Origin: Motiliproteus sp036960175
GTDB lineage: Bacteria > Pseudomonadota > Gammaproteobacteria > Pseudomonadales > Balneatricaceae
Direction of reading: 5' to 3'
NCBI GenBank assembly: GCA_036960175.1
Contig: JBALWH010000005.1
Coordinates: 124,001-188,000, forward strand
DNA length: 64,000 bases
In this document: positions 15,281 through 24,149 of the stretch, piece after piece
Numbering within the stretch: the stretch's first letter is position 1
How the letters are laid out: the number at the start of each line of letters is the position of its first letter
Translations under genes and position numbers: made by a program
Notes under the pieces: generated by a model
The model's input: the letters and a program-made list of their open reading frames with translations, nothing else
Database searches by the model: none
What the model was told of the DNA's origin: nothing

Positions 15281-15586
15281 ATGGCCATGAAATTTCAAAA
15301 AAAGACGGTTTATGTTTACGAAATAAACGGCAAGGAAAAGGTAACGGTTACCACCGCTGCTGAAGCAAAAACATGGGATGACATTTTTGAAGTGGCGGAA
15401 AAGCTAGATAAAGTAATGCAGAAAAGCGCTCCAGATTTCAAACTAGGAGATGTAGACAGAAATGATCTCTGCATCTACTTAGCGCGCAATAAAGCCGCGT
15501 TTATGGACGCGCTAAAGGCTGGCAATGACACGATTAACGTTCCAGAGAGGGCGGTTCCATCTTCTAAAGATGGCTTTAGCCTTTAA
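15281..15586 (+). CDS. yebG: YebG-family protein
   Basis: The 101-residue protein matches the YebG layout: MAMKFQKKTVYVYEINGKEK, then an Ala/Lys stretch with AKTWDDIFEVAEKLDKVM and DLCIYLARNKAAFMDALKAG. In Escherichia coli YebG is a DNA-damage-inducible protein of the LexA regulon whose molecular function is unclear. No clear CTG-N10-CAG LexA box is visible upstream, so SOS control cannot be claimed here. It is a single gene between the tRNA and the SYLF-domain gene. Assignment rests on length and shared pattern. Confidence 0.65.
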   Translation: MAMKFQKKTVYVYEINGKEKVTVTTAAEAKTWDDIFEVAEKLDKVMQKSAPDFKLGDVDRNDLCIYLARNKAAFMDALKAGNDTINVPERAVPSSKDGFSL

Positions 15587-15613
15587 CGCTGATAACTTAG
15601 AGTGCTCGGTGAT

Positions 15614-16195
15614 ATGCCTATGATCCGCCTGATACGACAATTAGTCTTGCCGTTGATCTCATGCTTAATGCTGACAACGGCCCAAGCTGGCTGGAACCCC
15701 TTCGATAACGAAAAGGCGGGGAATCAGGGTGTCGGGGATAATGAAATCTCCTCTACCATTGCCAAATTTAAGAACAAAGACCCAGACCTTAAAGTGTTTT
15801 TCAGCAAGGCTCATGGCTATGCGGTATTCCCTACCGTCGCCAAAGGTGGCATTGGTATTGGCGGAGCCTATGGCGAAGGCAAATTGTACGAAAAAGGCAG
15901 CTATGCAGGAAAAACCTCTTTGGCCCAGATAACTATCGGGTTGCAGCTCGGTGGCCAAGCATATAGTGAGATCATTTTCTTTAAGGACCAATCCGCCATC
16001 AACCGCTTCAAAGAGGGCAGTTTTGAACTTAACGCTCAAGCGTCCGCGGTTGCGGTCACTTCAGGCGCCTCTGCCGATGCCGACTATTCCGACGGTGTCG
16101 CGGTCTTTACGATGGCAAAAGGCGGACTAATGTATGAAGCCTCCGTGGGTGGTCAGAAGTTTAGCTATACTCCCAGGCCGAATAAACAGAAGTAA
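15614..16195 (+). CDS. SYLF/YSC84-domain lipid-binding exported protein
   Basis: The protein has about 193 residues from the ATG at 15614; a GTG at 15602 and an ATG at 15620 are in-frame alternatives. A signal peptide is present (LVLPLISCLMLTTAQA). The mature part is the SYLF (YSC84) domain: KVFFSKAHGYAVFPTVAKGG, IGIGGAYGEGKLYEKG, TIGLQLGGQAYSEIIFFKD and GVAVFTMAKGGLMYEASVGG. The fold binds phosphoinositide-like lipids in eukaryotes; bacterial members are periplasmic or outer-membrane associated with unknown roles. It is complete and of usual length. Confidence 0.85.
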   Translation: MPMIRLIRQLVLPLISCLMLTTAQAGWNPFDNEKAGNQGVGDNEISSTIAKFKNKDPDLKVFFSKAHGYAVFPTVAKGGIGIGGAYGEGKLYEKGSYAGKTSLAQITIGLQLGGQAYSEIIFFKDQSAINRFKEGSFELNAQASAVAVTSGASADADYSDGVAVFTMAKGGLMYEASVGGQKFSYTPRPNKQK

Positions 16196-16206
16196 GCTTA
16201 CTTCTG
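16187..16206. repeat. Perfect 20-base palindrome over a stop codon
   Basis: CAGAAGTAAGCTTACTTCTG is a perfect palindrome that includes the stop codon of the SYLF gene. It would form a hairpin in RNA but has no T-run, so it is not a classic terminator. It could protect the 3' end or be a protein site. Confidence 0.5.
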
Positions 16207-16261
16207 CATCCATAAATTACCTTGTATACAAAACCAAGCTGCTCTATATAGCCATCAAACG

Positions 16262-16283
16262 ATGCACCGGGAGACGGGTGCAT
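16262..16283 (+). terminator. Possible terminator hairpin
   Basis: ATGCACC (16262-16268) pairs with GGTGCAT (16277-16283) over an eight-base loop, followed by TTTACT. The T-run is short, so termination strength is doubtful. It lies between the SYLF and EamA genes. Confidence 0.35.
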
Positions 16284-16383
16284 TTACTCCGACGAAACCG
16301 GTAATTAAAAGAAGATTCATCAATATATAAGGGGTACATTAAGCACCCCTCAGGATTCATTGGGCAAGCCGACGGAGCGGTCA

Positions 16384-17292
16384 ATGAGGGCAATCGAAGT
16401 ACGGGATCTATTATTACTGGCGGCGCTGTGGGGCGCGTCCTTCCTGTTTATGCGTATGGGCGCTGCAGATTTTGGCCCTGTCGCGTTGATTGAAATGCGC
16501 GTTCTAATCGCCGCTCTATTTCTTCTGCCTTGGTTATTGCGCTCCCCTGATCGATCCCAGCTATGGCAAAACAAAACTTCGCTAATGATATTAGGTACCA
16601 TAAGTTCCGCCGTGCCATTCAGCCTTATCGCCTATTCTACCCTGACTCTTTCAGCTGGTTTTGCTTCCATTCTTAACGCGACAACACCCATGTTCGTTGC
16701 TTTGGTAGGAGTACTTCTTTACCGGCACAGGCTCTCAGGGGTACAGGTACTGGGCTTATGTATCGGCTTCTTCGGTGTGATACTGCTAGTTTGGGATAAT
16801 GCCACCCTGCCAGAGGAAGGAGGTCTATTGGCGGTATCAGCGGGCTTAGGAGCCGCCTTCGCCTATGGCATAAGCGCTAATTACTCGCAATCAAAAACGA
16901 ACCATATCAATCCATTGGTGAATGCCTGCGGAAGCCAGATGAGCGCAGCTATATTACTACTGCCGCTGGCAATATTGATGTGGCCACAACAGACTCCGAC
17001 TCTAACCAGCTGGCTAGCTGTGATCGTTTTAGGCGTTCTCTGTACAGGCTTTGCGTTTCTGCTTTACTTCAGACTGATTGCCAATGTCGGTCCCCATAAA
17101 ACCATGACGGTCACTTATCTGATACCGGCTTTTGCGATGGCCTGGGGAGCGATGTATTTAGGCGAGTCGGTTACCTTTAACATGGTCGTTGCCTGCCTTG
17201 TCATTCTATTGGGTACAGCACTATCTACTGGGGTTTTGAGCGGCCTGATAAGGACTTCGCTGAACCGCTCAAAACCAAACAACCCTGGATAA
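16384..17292 (+). CDS. EamA/DMT-family membrane transporter
   Basis: About 302 residues from the ATG at 16384, where GGAG lies nine bases upstream; an upstream TTG is less likely. Ten hydrophobic segments form two EamA repeats (about residues 8-140 and 150-285). Typical motifs are LWGASFLFMRMGA, SAGFASILNATTPMFVALVG and LGESVTFNMVVACLVILLGT. Members export amino acids or metabolites by proton exchange; the substrate here is not predictable. The last 20 residues are basic and cytoplasmic. It converges with rep; the short gap holds no strong terminator. Confidence 0.85.
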   Translation: MRAIEVRDLLLLAALWGASFLFMRMGAADFGPVALIEMRVLIAALFLLPWLLRSPDRSQLWQNKTSLMILGTISSAVPFSLIAYSTLTLSAGFASILNATTPMFVALVGVLLYRHRLSGVQVLGLCIGFFGVILLVWDNATLPEEGGLLAVSAGLGAAFAYGISANYSQSKTNHINPLVNACGSQMSAAILLLPLAILMWPQQTPTLTSWLAVIVLGVLCTGFAFLLYFRLIANVGPHKTMTVTYLIPAFAMAWGAMYLGESVTFNMVVACLVILLGTALSTGVLSGLIRTSLNRSKPNNPG

Positions 17293-17310
17293 CTAACGGG
17301 CCTTTAACCG

Positions 17311-19329
17311 TTAACAATCACTCAACAGGTTTTTTAAGCCGCTTAAGGTCGCACGTCCCCTTACGGCGTTCACTTGCGGACAAGCTTCATCACGACCTTC
17401 CCACTCCAGATCCTCAGCAGGTAACTCATCCAAAAAGCGGCTCGGTGAAGTATCCGTGACTTCACCAAACTGTTTGCGCTGCTTGGCTAAGGTCATGGTC
17501 AGCGACTTTCTGGCGCGGGTAATACCCACATAAGCCAGACGCCGTTCTTCCTCAACGAAATCATCTTCAATACTATTACGATGAGGCAGCAACTCCTCTT
17601 CCATGCCCATCAAAAAGACATGAGGGAATTCCAGCCCTTTGGATGCATGCAGCGTCATTAACTGCACTCGGTCAGAATCATCCTCTTCTTCCTGCTGCTC
17701 AAGCATATCAATCAACAACAGGCGCGATACCGCATCCGCGATTCCGGCATCATCATTGTCCTCACGCAGACGTTCCAAAGTGCGCTCCAATGAGTCCACC
17801 AAAAACCAGACATTCGCCATCCTACGTTCGGCTTGCGCATCGCTGGAGCTGTTTTGCAGCAGCCAACTTTCGTAGTCTATATCACGGATCATCTGCTTGA
17901 CTGCCTCGATGGGGTCCTCTCGATGGCAGCGTTCATAAGTACGCTCCATCCAGTTCCCAAATTCACGAAGTTTCCCGGCACTTCTTTCTGACAAGAACTC
18001 CGTCAGCCCCAGTTCGTTCGAAGCCGCAAACAGACTGACCTGACGCTCCCCCGCATACAGACTCAACTTTTCAAGGGTGCCAGGACCAATTTCTCGACGA
18101 GGAAGGTTGATAATACGCAGGAAGGCATTATCGTCATCGGGGTTAATCAACACCTTCAGATAGGACATGATGTCCTTCACTTCGGCCCGGGAAAAGAAGG
18201 ACGTACCACCACTCATCTTGTAGGGAATCTGATACTGCTGAAGCTTTACCTCCAGCAGCCGGGACTGATGATTGCCACGGTACAGCACTGCATAGTCACG
18301 AAAATCACTGCCACAACGCATACGATGATCAGCAATTTCCGTGGCAATTCGATCAGACTCTGCGTCTTCATTGCGGCAACAGATCGCGCGTAACGGATCA
18401 CCCACCCCCATATCACTCCAGAGCTTTTTTTCGAACTCATGAGGATTGTTCGAAATCAATTCGTTAGCGGCTTTCAGGATGCGACTAGTGGAGCGATAGT
18501 TCTGCTCCAACATCACCACTTTCAAACTGGGAAAATCCAACTTTAGCTGCTGCAAATTCTCAGGCCGAGCACCACGCCAGGCATATATAGACTGGTCATC
18601 ATCTCCCACCACCGTCAGACCAGAGCGAATGCCCACTAACAATTTAACCAACATGTACTGGCTAATATTTGTATCCTGATATTCATCCACCAATAGATAG
18701 CGGATACGCTGCTGCCAACGATTCAAGACATCTGGATTAGACTGCAATAACAACGTGGGTATTAAGATGAGATCATCAAAATCAACCCCGTTATAGGCTC
18801 GTAACTGGCGGTTATAACTTTCATAGACCCGGGCGGCCAGCACCTCGTTAGGGTTCTGAGCCATTTCCAATGCTCTTTTCGGCCCCACCAGGTCGTTTTT
18901 CCAGTTGGAAATACAGTGCTGGATGCTATCCACTAGATCGGTTTCATCCATCGAATCACGCATCATCAAGTCACGGATCATCGCGGATGCATCCTGCGCA
19001 TCGAAAATAGAAAAGCCTGGCTTAAAGCCCAGCAGCCGATGCTCCTTGCGAATAATGTTCATGCCCAGATTATGAAAGGTCGAGACCGTCAGACCTCGAG
19101 AAGCAGGCCCCTTAATCAACTTACCCACCCGCTCTTTCATTTCCCGGGCAGCTTTGTTGGTAAAAGTAACAGCCGCTATATGACAGGCCTTGACTCCACA
19201 TTCTTCAACCAGATAAGCAATTTTTCGAGTAATCACGCTGGTCTTACCACTACCGGCACCGGCAAGGACTAACATCGGCCCGTCCACATAATGGACAGCT
19301 TCACTTTGTCGGGTATTTAATTGACTCAC
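17311..19329 (-). CDS. rep: ATP-dependent DNA helicase Rep
   Basis: The 672-residue protein is colinear with Escherichia coli Rep (673). It is a 3'-to-5' superfamily 1 helicase that removes proteins ahead of replication forks. Motifs in order: GAGSGKT (Walker A, about residue 24), AVTFTNKAAREM, VDEYQDTN (motif II), VVGDDDQSIYAWRGA, EQNYRST, SGGTSFFSRAEVKDI, VQLMTLHASKGLEF and LAYVGITRARKSL. The end is the region that contacts replicative helicase in E. coli. The gene is single and divergent from the EAL-domain gene. The paralogue uvrD lies 26 kb away and is clearly distinct. Confidence 0.96.
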   Translation of the reverse strand: MSQLNTRQSEAVHYVDGPMLVLAGAGSGKTSVITRKIAYLVEECGVKACHIAAVTFTNKAAREMKERVGKLIKGPASRGLTVSTFHNLGMNIIRKEHRLLGFKPGFSIFDAQDASAMIRDLMMRDSMDETDLVDSIQHCISNWKNDLVGPKRALEMAQNPNEVLAARVYESYNRQLRAYNGVDFDDLILIPTLLLQSNPDVLNRWQQRIRYLLVDEYQDTNISQYMLVKLLVGIRSGLTVVGDDDQSIYAWRGARPENLQQLKLDFPSLKVVMLEQNYRSTSRILKAANELISNNPHEFEKKLWSDMGVGDPLRAICCRNEDAESDRIATEIADHRMRCGSDFRDYAVLYRGNHQSRLLEVKLQQYQIPYKMSGGTSFFSRAEVKDIMSYLKVLINPDDDNAFLRIINLPRREIGPGTLEKLSLYAGERQVSLFAASNELGLTEFLSERSAGKLREFGNWMERTYERCHREDPIEAVKQMIRDIDYESWLLQNSSSDAQAERRMANVWFLVDSLERTLERLREDNDDAGIADAVSRLLLIDMLEQQEEEDDSDRVQLMTLHASKGLEFPHVFLMGMEEELLPHRNSIEDDFVEEERRLAYVGITRARKSLTMTLAKQRKQFGEVTDTSPSRFLDELPAEDLEWEGRDEACPQVNAVRGRATLSGLKNLLSDC

Positions 19330-19642
19330 AAAAAAACCTAAATATATTCGAAGAAAGGCCGATAAATCACGGGTATGGCATTCGGGTATGGCATTGTATC
19401 AAGCTATTGACCCTTGTAGAAAAGAAACAGGGGCGGATCGCTGCTCATCCTTATGCCATTAAACTGGAACACAAAAGAACAACAATAAAACATCAGGTTG
19501 AAAAACAAACTTAAAGTGTTACTCTAACTTTATATCCAAACGGACTGGATGTATTAGCGTTTGTTATAACAACAAATAGATTATGTAGCTGGTGTCCGTT
19601 GCAGCAGGGACTTTCAGTAGACAGAAGTAGGTTAGTGTCTCT
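19330..19642. promoter_or_regulatory. Divergent promoter region rep / EAL gene
   Basis: These 313 bases lie between two divergent genes. They hold a tandem duplication of CGGGTATGGCATT (19370-19382 and 19383-19395) near the rep side and a perfect palindrome TTGTTATAACAA (19561-19572) about 70 bases before the EAL-protein start. Neither can be tied to a known regulator. Confidence 0.4.
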
Positions 19643-21388
19643 ATGTCTTTAAATGATCACCGTATTAACGATGCAGGTGCGCAAAGCACCATTTCGATAC
19701 TCGTGGTCGCCCCTTGCCCGGACTCTTCTCATCTTATCCATGATTTGCTTCAGAACGAAGATGGCTGCGTCTACCAAGTCAACTGGTGCGCCAGTATCAA
19801 AGACGCCTTGACCGAACCCCGTGACCGCCCTCTAGACCTGATATTCCTAGACCATCAGCTCAGCCAAAACACCCACAAAAACTATCTGGGCAAAGCCCGT
19901 CGCAACCGTTTTCCGGTTCCTATCATACTGCTTGGCGATACCGTCGAGATCGAAGAGGAACAATTCCTTATCGATGCCGGAGCTTCTGACTACCTGTCCC
20001 TAGATCAGCTGGATCTCTATAACCTTAAGCGCTCCATCCGTTATGCCCGGGATCTGAAAGGGCGTGAAAAACGCATTACAGACTTACTCGACTACGATGA
20101 GCTGACTGGCGCGCCCACACGGCAACATTTTTATCGCCGTTTAATGCAGCGCATGGATACCGCCAAAGCTAACGGCCAACAAGTTGGCTTGATGGTATTA
20201 AACATTGATGGTTTCAAGCGAATCAACAACTCTCTAGGCCACAGCATCGGCGACAAAACAGTTCAGGAAGTCGTCAGCCGTTTGCAACAGGCATTGAAGC
20301 CCGGACAACAGCTAGCTCGTATGAGTGATGATCAGTTCAGCATCAACCTGATCAGCGAAAATGCCCGTGGAGAACTGGAAACCCTGGTGGACCGCATACG
20401 CCAGCTGCATCGCATGCCCTATAACCAGCTGGAACGCAAAGTGATGCTTGGCTGCAGTATGGGCTGCGCCGTATATCCGGATTTTGGTCGTAGTCTCGAT
20501 GAATTAATACGACATGCCGGCACCGCTATGCACCAGGCCAAGAAGGAACGAGGCTGTACCTTTCGCTTCTACAGCGAAGGCCTGGATACCGATACCGCTA
20601 ACCAGATTGCTCTGGAACCGGAGCTACTCACTGCTCTGCGACGTCAGCAATTCGTGCTCCATTATCAGCCTCGCATAGATCTCAACACCCTAGAAATTGT
20701 CGGAGCTGAAGCCTTAATTCGCTGGCAGCATCCCACACGTGGCCTACTCCACCCCGGTGAGTTTATCCCCCTGGCGGAGAAAACCGGACTCATCGTTCCA
20801 ATGGGCTATTGGGTCGTTTACAAAGCCTGTAAAGATCTGGAAGCCATGCAAGCTATGGGGCTGAAACTGAAACGAGTCGGCATAAACCTATCGTTCCGAC
20901 AGTTTCAAGATGAGACCCTATTGCCCACTATTCAGCGTTTGATCAGCCATACCAACGTTGACCCCCGCTGCCTAGAATTCGAACTCACTGAGACCGCCGT
21001 TGCCCTTAACGAGCAACACGTTGGTCACTGCATTCGCCAGCTAAGCAAGCTGGGCCTGTCTTTTTCTCTGGATGATTTCGGTACCGGATACTCCTCTTTT
21101 GCACATTTGCAGAAGCTTCCGATCGACACCCTCAAAATCGACCGTTCCTTTATTCGTGGAGTCACTGAAAACCCAGACGATGCGGAAATTGTGCGGGCCA
21201 TCATCAATCTGGCGCACAACCTGCGTAAAGATGTGATTGCAGAGGGCGCAGAAACCCCTGAGCAAGTTGCCTTTCTTAAAGAAAACCAGTGCGACCAGGT
21301 ACAGGGATTTTACTTCAGCCCAGCGATCAGCTTTGAAGAATTCTGTGAGATGGCCCATCCAAGCCAGCAAGCGAAAAACATCGCCTGA
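19643..21388 (+). CDS. REC-like / degenerate GGDEF / EAL protein, probable c-di-GMP phosphodiesterase
   Basis: The 581-residue cytoplasmic protein has three parts. Residues 15-135 resemble a response-regulator receiver, with LIFLDHQLS containing the likely phosphoacceptor Asp. Residues 150-310 form a GGDEF domain whose active site reads SDDQF instead of GGDEF, so cyclase activity is unlikely. Residues 325-575 are an EAL domain with intact EALIRW, INLSFRQF, ELTET, DDFGTGYSS, KIDRSF and a QGFYFSPAI end, as in active phosphodiesterases. The degenerate GGDEF may sense GTP. No histidine kinase is adjacent. The ribosome site is weak. Net effect is probably lowering c-di-GMP, favouring motility. Confidence 0.88.
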   Translation: MSLNDHRINDAGAQSTISILVVAPCPDSSHLIHDLLQNEDGCVYQVNWCASIKDALTEPRDRPLDLIFLDHQLSQNTHKNYLGKARRNRFPVPIILLGDTVEIEEEQFLIDAGASDYLSLDQLDLYNLKRSIRYARDLKGREKRITDLLDYDELTGAPTRQHFYRRLMQRMDTAKANGQQVGLMVLNIDGFKRINNSLGHSIGDKTVQEVVSRLQQALKPGQQLARMSDDQFSINLISENARGELETLVDRIRQLHRMPYNQLERKVMLGCSMGCAVYPDFGRSLDELIRHAGTAMHQAKKERGCTFRFYSEGLDTDTANQIALEPELLTALRRQQFVLHYQPRIDLNTLEIVGAEALIRWQHPTRGLLHPGEFIPLAEKTGLIVPMGYWVVYKACKDLEAMQAMGLKLKRVGINLSFRQFQDETLLPTIQRLISHTNVDPRCLEFELTETAVALNEQHVGHCIRQLSKLGLSFSLDDFGTGYSSFAHLQKLPIDTLKIDRSFIRGVTENPDDAEIVRAIINLAHNLRKDVIAEGAETPEQVAFLKENQCDQVQGFYFSPAISFEEFCEMAHPSQQAKNIA

Positions 21389-21422
21389 GAAGACCAACCC
21401 ATAGAGCTGTACTGATTTAGCA

Positions 21423-22940
21423 TCAGCGACGGTCAACCGAAAGACGATCCAGTTTTCGATATCCCAACGACTCCATCAAGTGCTGCCGCTCAACCCGTGC
21501 CACTCCCTCTAAGTCCGCCAAGGTTCTGGCCACCCGTAATACCCGGTGATAGGCCCGGGCAGAGAGGCTGAGTCTTTCCATCGCCTGCTCCATCACTTTA
21601 CGGTCAGCGGCAGCAAGCCCACAATCCTGCTCCAAATCCCGATTAGCCAGCATGCTGTTTACCATACCCCGGCGTTGATACTGTCTTTGCCGCGCGGCAT
21701 CAACCCTTTCACGTACTTGCCGAGATGGCGTTTCATGGTGAGATTCTGCTGTGAGTTCCTGAAATTTCAACGCCGGCACTTCCACATGCATGTCCAGCCG
21801 GTCCAGCAGCGGACCGGATATCCGGCTCTGGTATCGCCGAACCTGATCCGGGCCACAATGACAGCGACCGCTGGCATCACCAAAGTAACCGCAGGGACAG
21901 GGATTCATCGCCGCGATCAGCTGAAAACGTGCCGGATATGTCACTTGCCGGGCAGCTCTGGAGATACATATTTGCCCAGATTCCAGGGGCTCACGGAGCA
22001 CTTCCAGCACCCGCCGGTCGAATTCTGGCAGTTCATCGAGAAACAACACTCCTTGATGAGCAAGGGATATCTCACCTGGTTTTGGGGAACTACCTCCACC
22101 CACCAGGGCCACACCAGAAGCAGTGTGATGCGGCGCTCGGAAGGGACGCCGTCTCTGCTCATGGGCATTTTCAGGCTGCCCAGACACTGACCTGATCGCC
22201 GCTACCTGCAACCACTCATCTTGCGCCAAGCAGGGCAACAACCCCGGTAGACGGCTGGCCAGCATGGTTTTTCCACTACCAGGAGGCCCAACGAACAACA
22301 GCGAATGCTGGCCAGCCGCCGCTACCTCCAGTGCCCGTTTGGCGTATGGCTGTCCTCTCACATCAGCCAGATCAAGCCCCGTATTATTGTCTACAGGTAC
22401 GGGGGCAGGTATTTCCAGCGGCAGCTGCGTCTGCCCCAGCAAATGAGCGCACAGGACTAGCAGATGATCCACGCCCAGTATTCGAGCGTTATCAACCATT
22501 GCCGCCGTTGAAGCATTCGCCTTAGGTACGACAAGCGTCCGCTGCAGTTTACTAGCTCCTATAGATGCCGCGATACTTCCTGGCACCTGACGAACTTCAC
22601 CCGATAACGCCAGCTCACCAATAATTTCCAATTGTTCCAGCCCGGCAACGGGAAGCTGGCCCGACGCGCAAAGGATTCCCACAGCAATAGCCAGGTCATA
22701 ACGCCCTCCCTCTTTAGGAAGGTCTGCAGGGGCAAGATTGACGGTAATTCGTCTTAAGGGATACTCGAACTGAGCATTAATGATGGCGCTACGGACACGA
22801 TCTTTACTTTCTTTAACCGCAGTTTCAGGCAATCCAACAATGGATAACCCCGGCAGACCGTTGGTAATGTGCACCTCAACGGTAACTTCAGGTGCTTCAA
22901 TTCCGAGCAATGCCCGACTACGAACCACGGCGAGAGTCAT
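21423..22940 (-). CDS. comM: YifB/ComM-family AAA+ ATPase (Mg-chelatase-like)
   Basis: The 505-residue protein begins with the Lon-protease-like domain characteristic of the family (MTLAVVRSRALLGIEAPEV). An AAA+ domain follows: Walker A GPPGSGKT (about residue 219), Walker B VLFLDELPEF and MNPCPCGYFGD with a Cys cluster. The C-terminal Mg-chelatase-like helical domain contains RAYHRVLRVARTLADLEG. In Vibrio and Haemophilus ComM is a hexameric helicase that extends strand exchange during natural transformation. It is single and complete, and convergent with the EAL gene. Confidence 0.93.
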   Translation of the reverse strand: MTLAVVRSRALLGIEAPEVTVEVHITNGLPGLSIVGLPETAVKESKDRVRSAIINAQFEYPLRRITVNLAPADLPKEGGRYDLAIAVGILCASGQLPVAGLEQLEIIGELALSGEVRQVPGSIAASIGASKLQRTLVVPKANASTAAMVDNARILGVDHLLVLCAHLLGQTQLPLEIPAPVPVDNNTGLDLADVRGQPYAKRALEVAAAGQHSLLFVGPPGSGKTMLASRLPGLLPCLAQDEWLQVAAIRSVSGQPENAHEQRRRPFRAPHHTASGVALVGGGSSPKPGEISLAHQGVLFLDELPEFDRRVLEVLREPLESGQICISRAARQVTYPARFQLIAAMNPCPCGYFGDASGRCHCGPDQVRRYQSRISGPLLDRLDMHVEVPALKFQELTAESHHETPSRQVRERVDAARQRQYQRRGMVNSMLANRDLEQDCGLAAADRKVMEQAMERLSLSARAYHRVLRVARTLADLEGVARVERQHLMESLGYRKLDRLSVDRR

Positions 22941-23132
22941 AGATTACCTTCCTTGGCAAAAAGAGAACGATCAACTCTCTAGAACAGGATGTCATCTGGG
23001 CAAAGCCACTAGATGATCCATTTAAGAAAGCTAAGGACAAGCAATCCGTGCTCGCCCTAAATTAAAGCATGTTACTCATGAAGATAGCATAGTAGATAGC
23101 TTTATCCCCGACTCAGGGTCGGGTAATTCGGC

Positions 23133-23411
23133 TCAGCTATCCTGAGTACCCGCATCGTCGCTATGCTCCTGTAGTGACTGCTCTAAGGCTGCCACTTTTT
23201 TCTCCAGCGCTTCCACCAAGGTACGGGTACGCAGCAGCACTTCCTGCTGAGTATCGAATTCTTCTCTGGTTACCAGATCCAGTCGAGAAAATGCACTCTG
23301 AAGAACCTGATTAGCACCACGCTTAAGCTCTTCCTGAGTTTTCTGCGGACCTTCACCAAACAGCTGCGACAACTGTTCATTAAGGCCTTCTAATAGCTTG
23401 GGAGCGATCAT
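23133..23411 (-). CDS. ubiK: UbiK-family ubiquinone accessory factor
   Basis: The ATG at 23411 gives 92 residues (MIAPKLLEGLNEQLSQLFGE) with AGGA upstream; earlier in-frame ATGs lack one. It has the family layout: an amphipathic N-terminal helix, then a long coiled coil (about residues 45-82, EVLLRTRTLVEALEKKVAAL) and an acidic tail. In Escherichia coli UbiK (YqiC) forms a trimer, binds UbiJ and membranes and supports aerobic ubiquinone synthesis. It is divergent from the glnK-amtB locus, as in Pseudomonas-type genomes. Confidence 0.88.
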   Translation of the reverse strand: MIAPKLLEGLNEQLSQLFGEGPQKTQEELKRGANQVLQSAFSRLDLVTREEFDTQQEVLLRTRTLVEALEKKVAALEQSLQEHSDDAGTQDS

Positions 23412-23501
23412 AAATAGTTTCCTGTCCGTTAGCTTTAATGGCGGCAATTCTAACACGACAGCACCCATATATCGGAGCGGATATTCACGCACCAGAATTG
23501 A

Positions 23502-23516
23502 GCACCATTGTGGTGC
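23502..23516 (+). promoter_or_regulatory. NtrC-type enhancer site
   Basis: GCACCATTGTGGTGC is a perfect match to the NtrC half-site pair GCACC-N5-GGTGC. It is about 118 bases upstream of the -24 element of the glnK promoter, a normal enhancer distance. An imperfect second half-site (GCACCAG) lies about 13 bases further upstream. Confidence 0.75.
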
Positions 23517-23632
23517 GTACAGCGATAGGCCGCATTATTTTCGTGCCTGCCCAACCTTCGTCGAAGGTTATTAAATTCTAACAAATCATAAAAAACACAC
23601 TATCTGATTGTTTTAACAGGCATTTATTACTT

Positions 23633-23648
23633 TGGCACAACAGGTGCA
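23633..23648 (+). promoter_or_regulatory. Sigma-54 promoter of glnK-amtB
   Basis: TGGCACAACAGGTGCA has a consensus TGGCAC at -24 and GTGCA at -12, with ten bases between GG and GC. It lies about 80 bases before the first glnK start. Together with the NtrC palindrome it indicates induction under nitrogen limitation. Confidence 0.85.
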
Positions 23649-23728
23649 TTAAGCCAGTGCATAGGGGACTGGTATGCGACCCACTTTAGAGAAGCAACCG
23701 GACACTGGTAAACATCGGGAGAACACCA

Positions 23729-24067
23729 ATGAAACTTATATCGGCTGTTATCAAGCCTTTCAAATTGGACGATGTGCGTGAAGCACTGTCCGAGATTGGA
23801 GTACAAGGCATCACCGTCACAGAAGTGAAAGGCTTCGGTCGCCAGAAAGGCCATACCGAACTCTATCGCGGTGCTGAATACGTGGTGGACTTCCTTCCTA
23901 AGGTCAAGCTTGAAGCCGCGGTTGCTGATGAAATCGTTGACCAGGTTATCGAATCAATCTCCAAGACCGCCAATACCGGGAAAATCGGTGATGGCAAGAT
24001 CTTCGTTACCAGCCTAGAGCAGGCCGTTCGAATCCGTACTGGTGAAACCGGCGATAACGCGCTCTAA
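23729..24067 (+). CDS. glnK: PII signal protein GlnK (first copy)
   Basis: A 112-residue PII protein with all signature elements. MKLISAVIKPFKLDDVREAL comes first. The T-loop GRQKGHTELYRGAEY contains Tyr-51, the uridylylation site. The ATP/2-oxoglutarate-binding C-terminal part is TGKIGDGKIFV then RIRTGETG. GlnK blocks the AmtB ammonium channel when nitrogen is sufficient and signals to GlnE/NtrB. It is first in the operon with amtB, 82 bases upstream, behind a sigma-54 promoter and NtrC site. By eye it differs from the second copy at about 13 of 112 positions. Confidence 0.96.
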   Translation: MKLISAVIKPFKLDDVREALSEIGVQGITVTEVKGFGRQKGHTELYRGAEYVVDFLPKVKLEAAVADEIVDQVIESISKTANTGKIGDGKIFVTSLEQAVRIRTGETGDNAL

Positions 24068-24149
24068 GCGCTGTCTTCACCGATCTAATTTAAGTTAAAA
24101 ACTTTCAACGAAGCTTCTTACTGAAGTAGGGGCTATCGGAGGAGAAACA

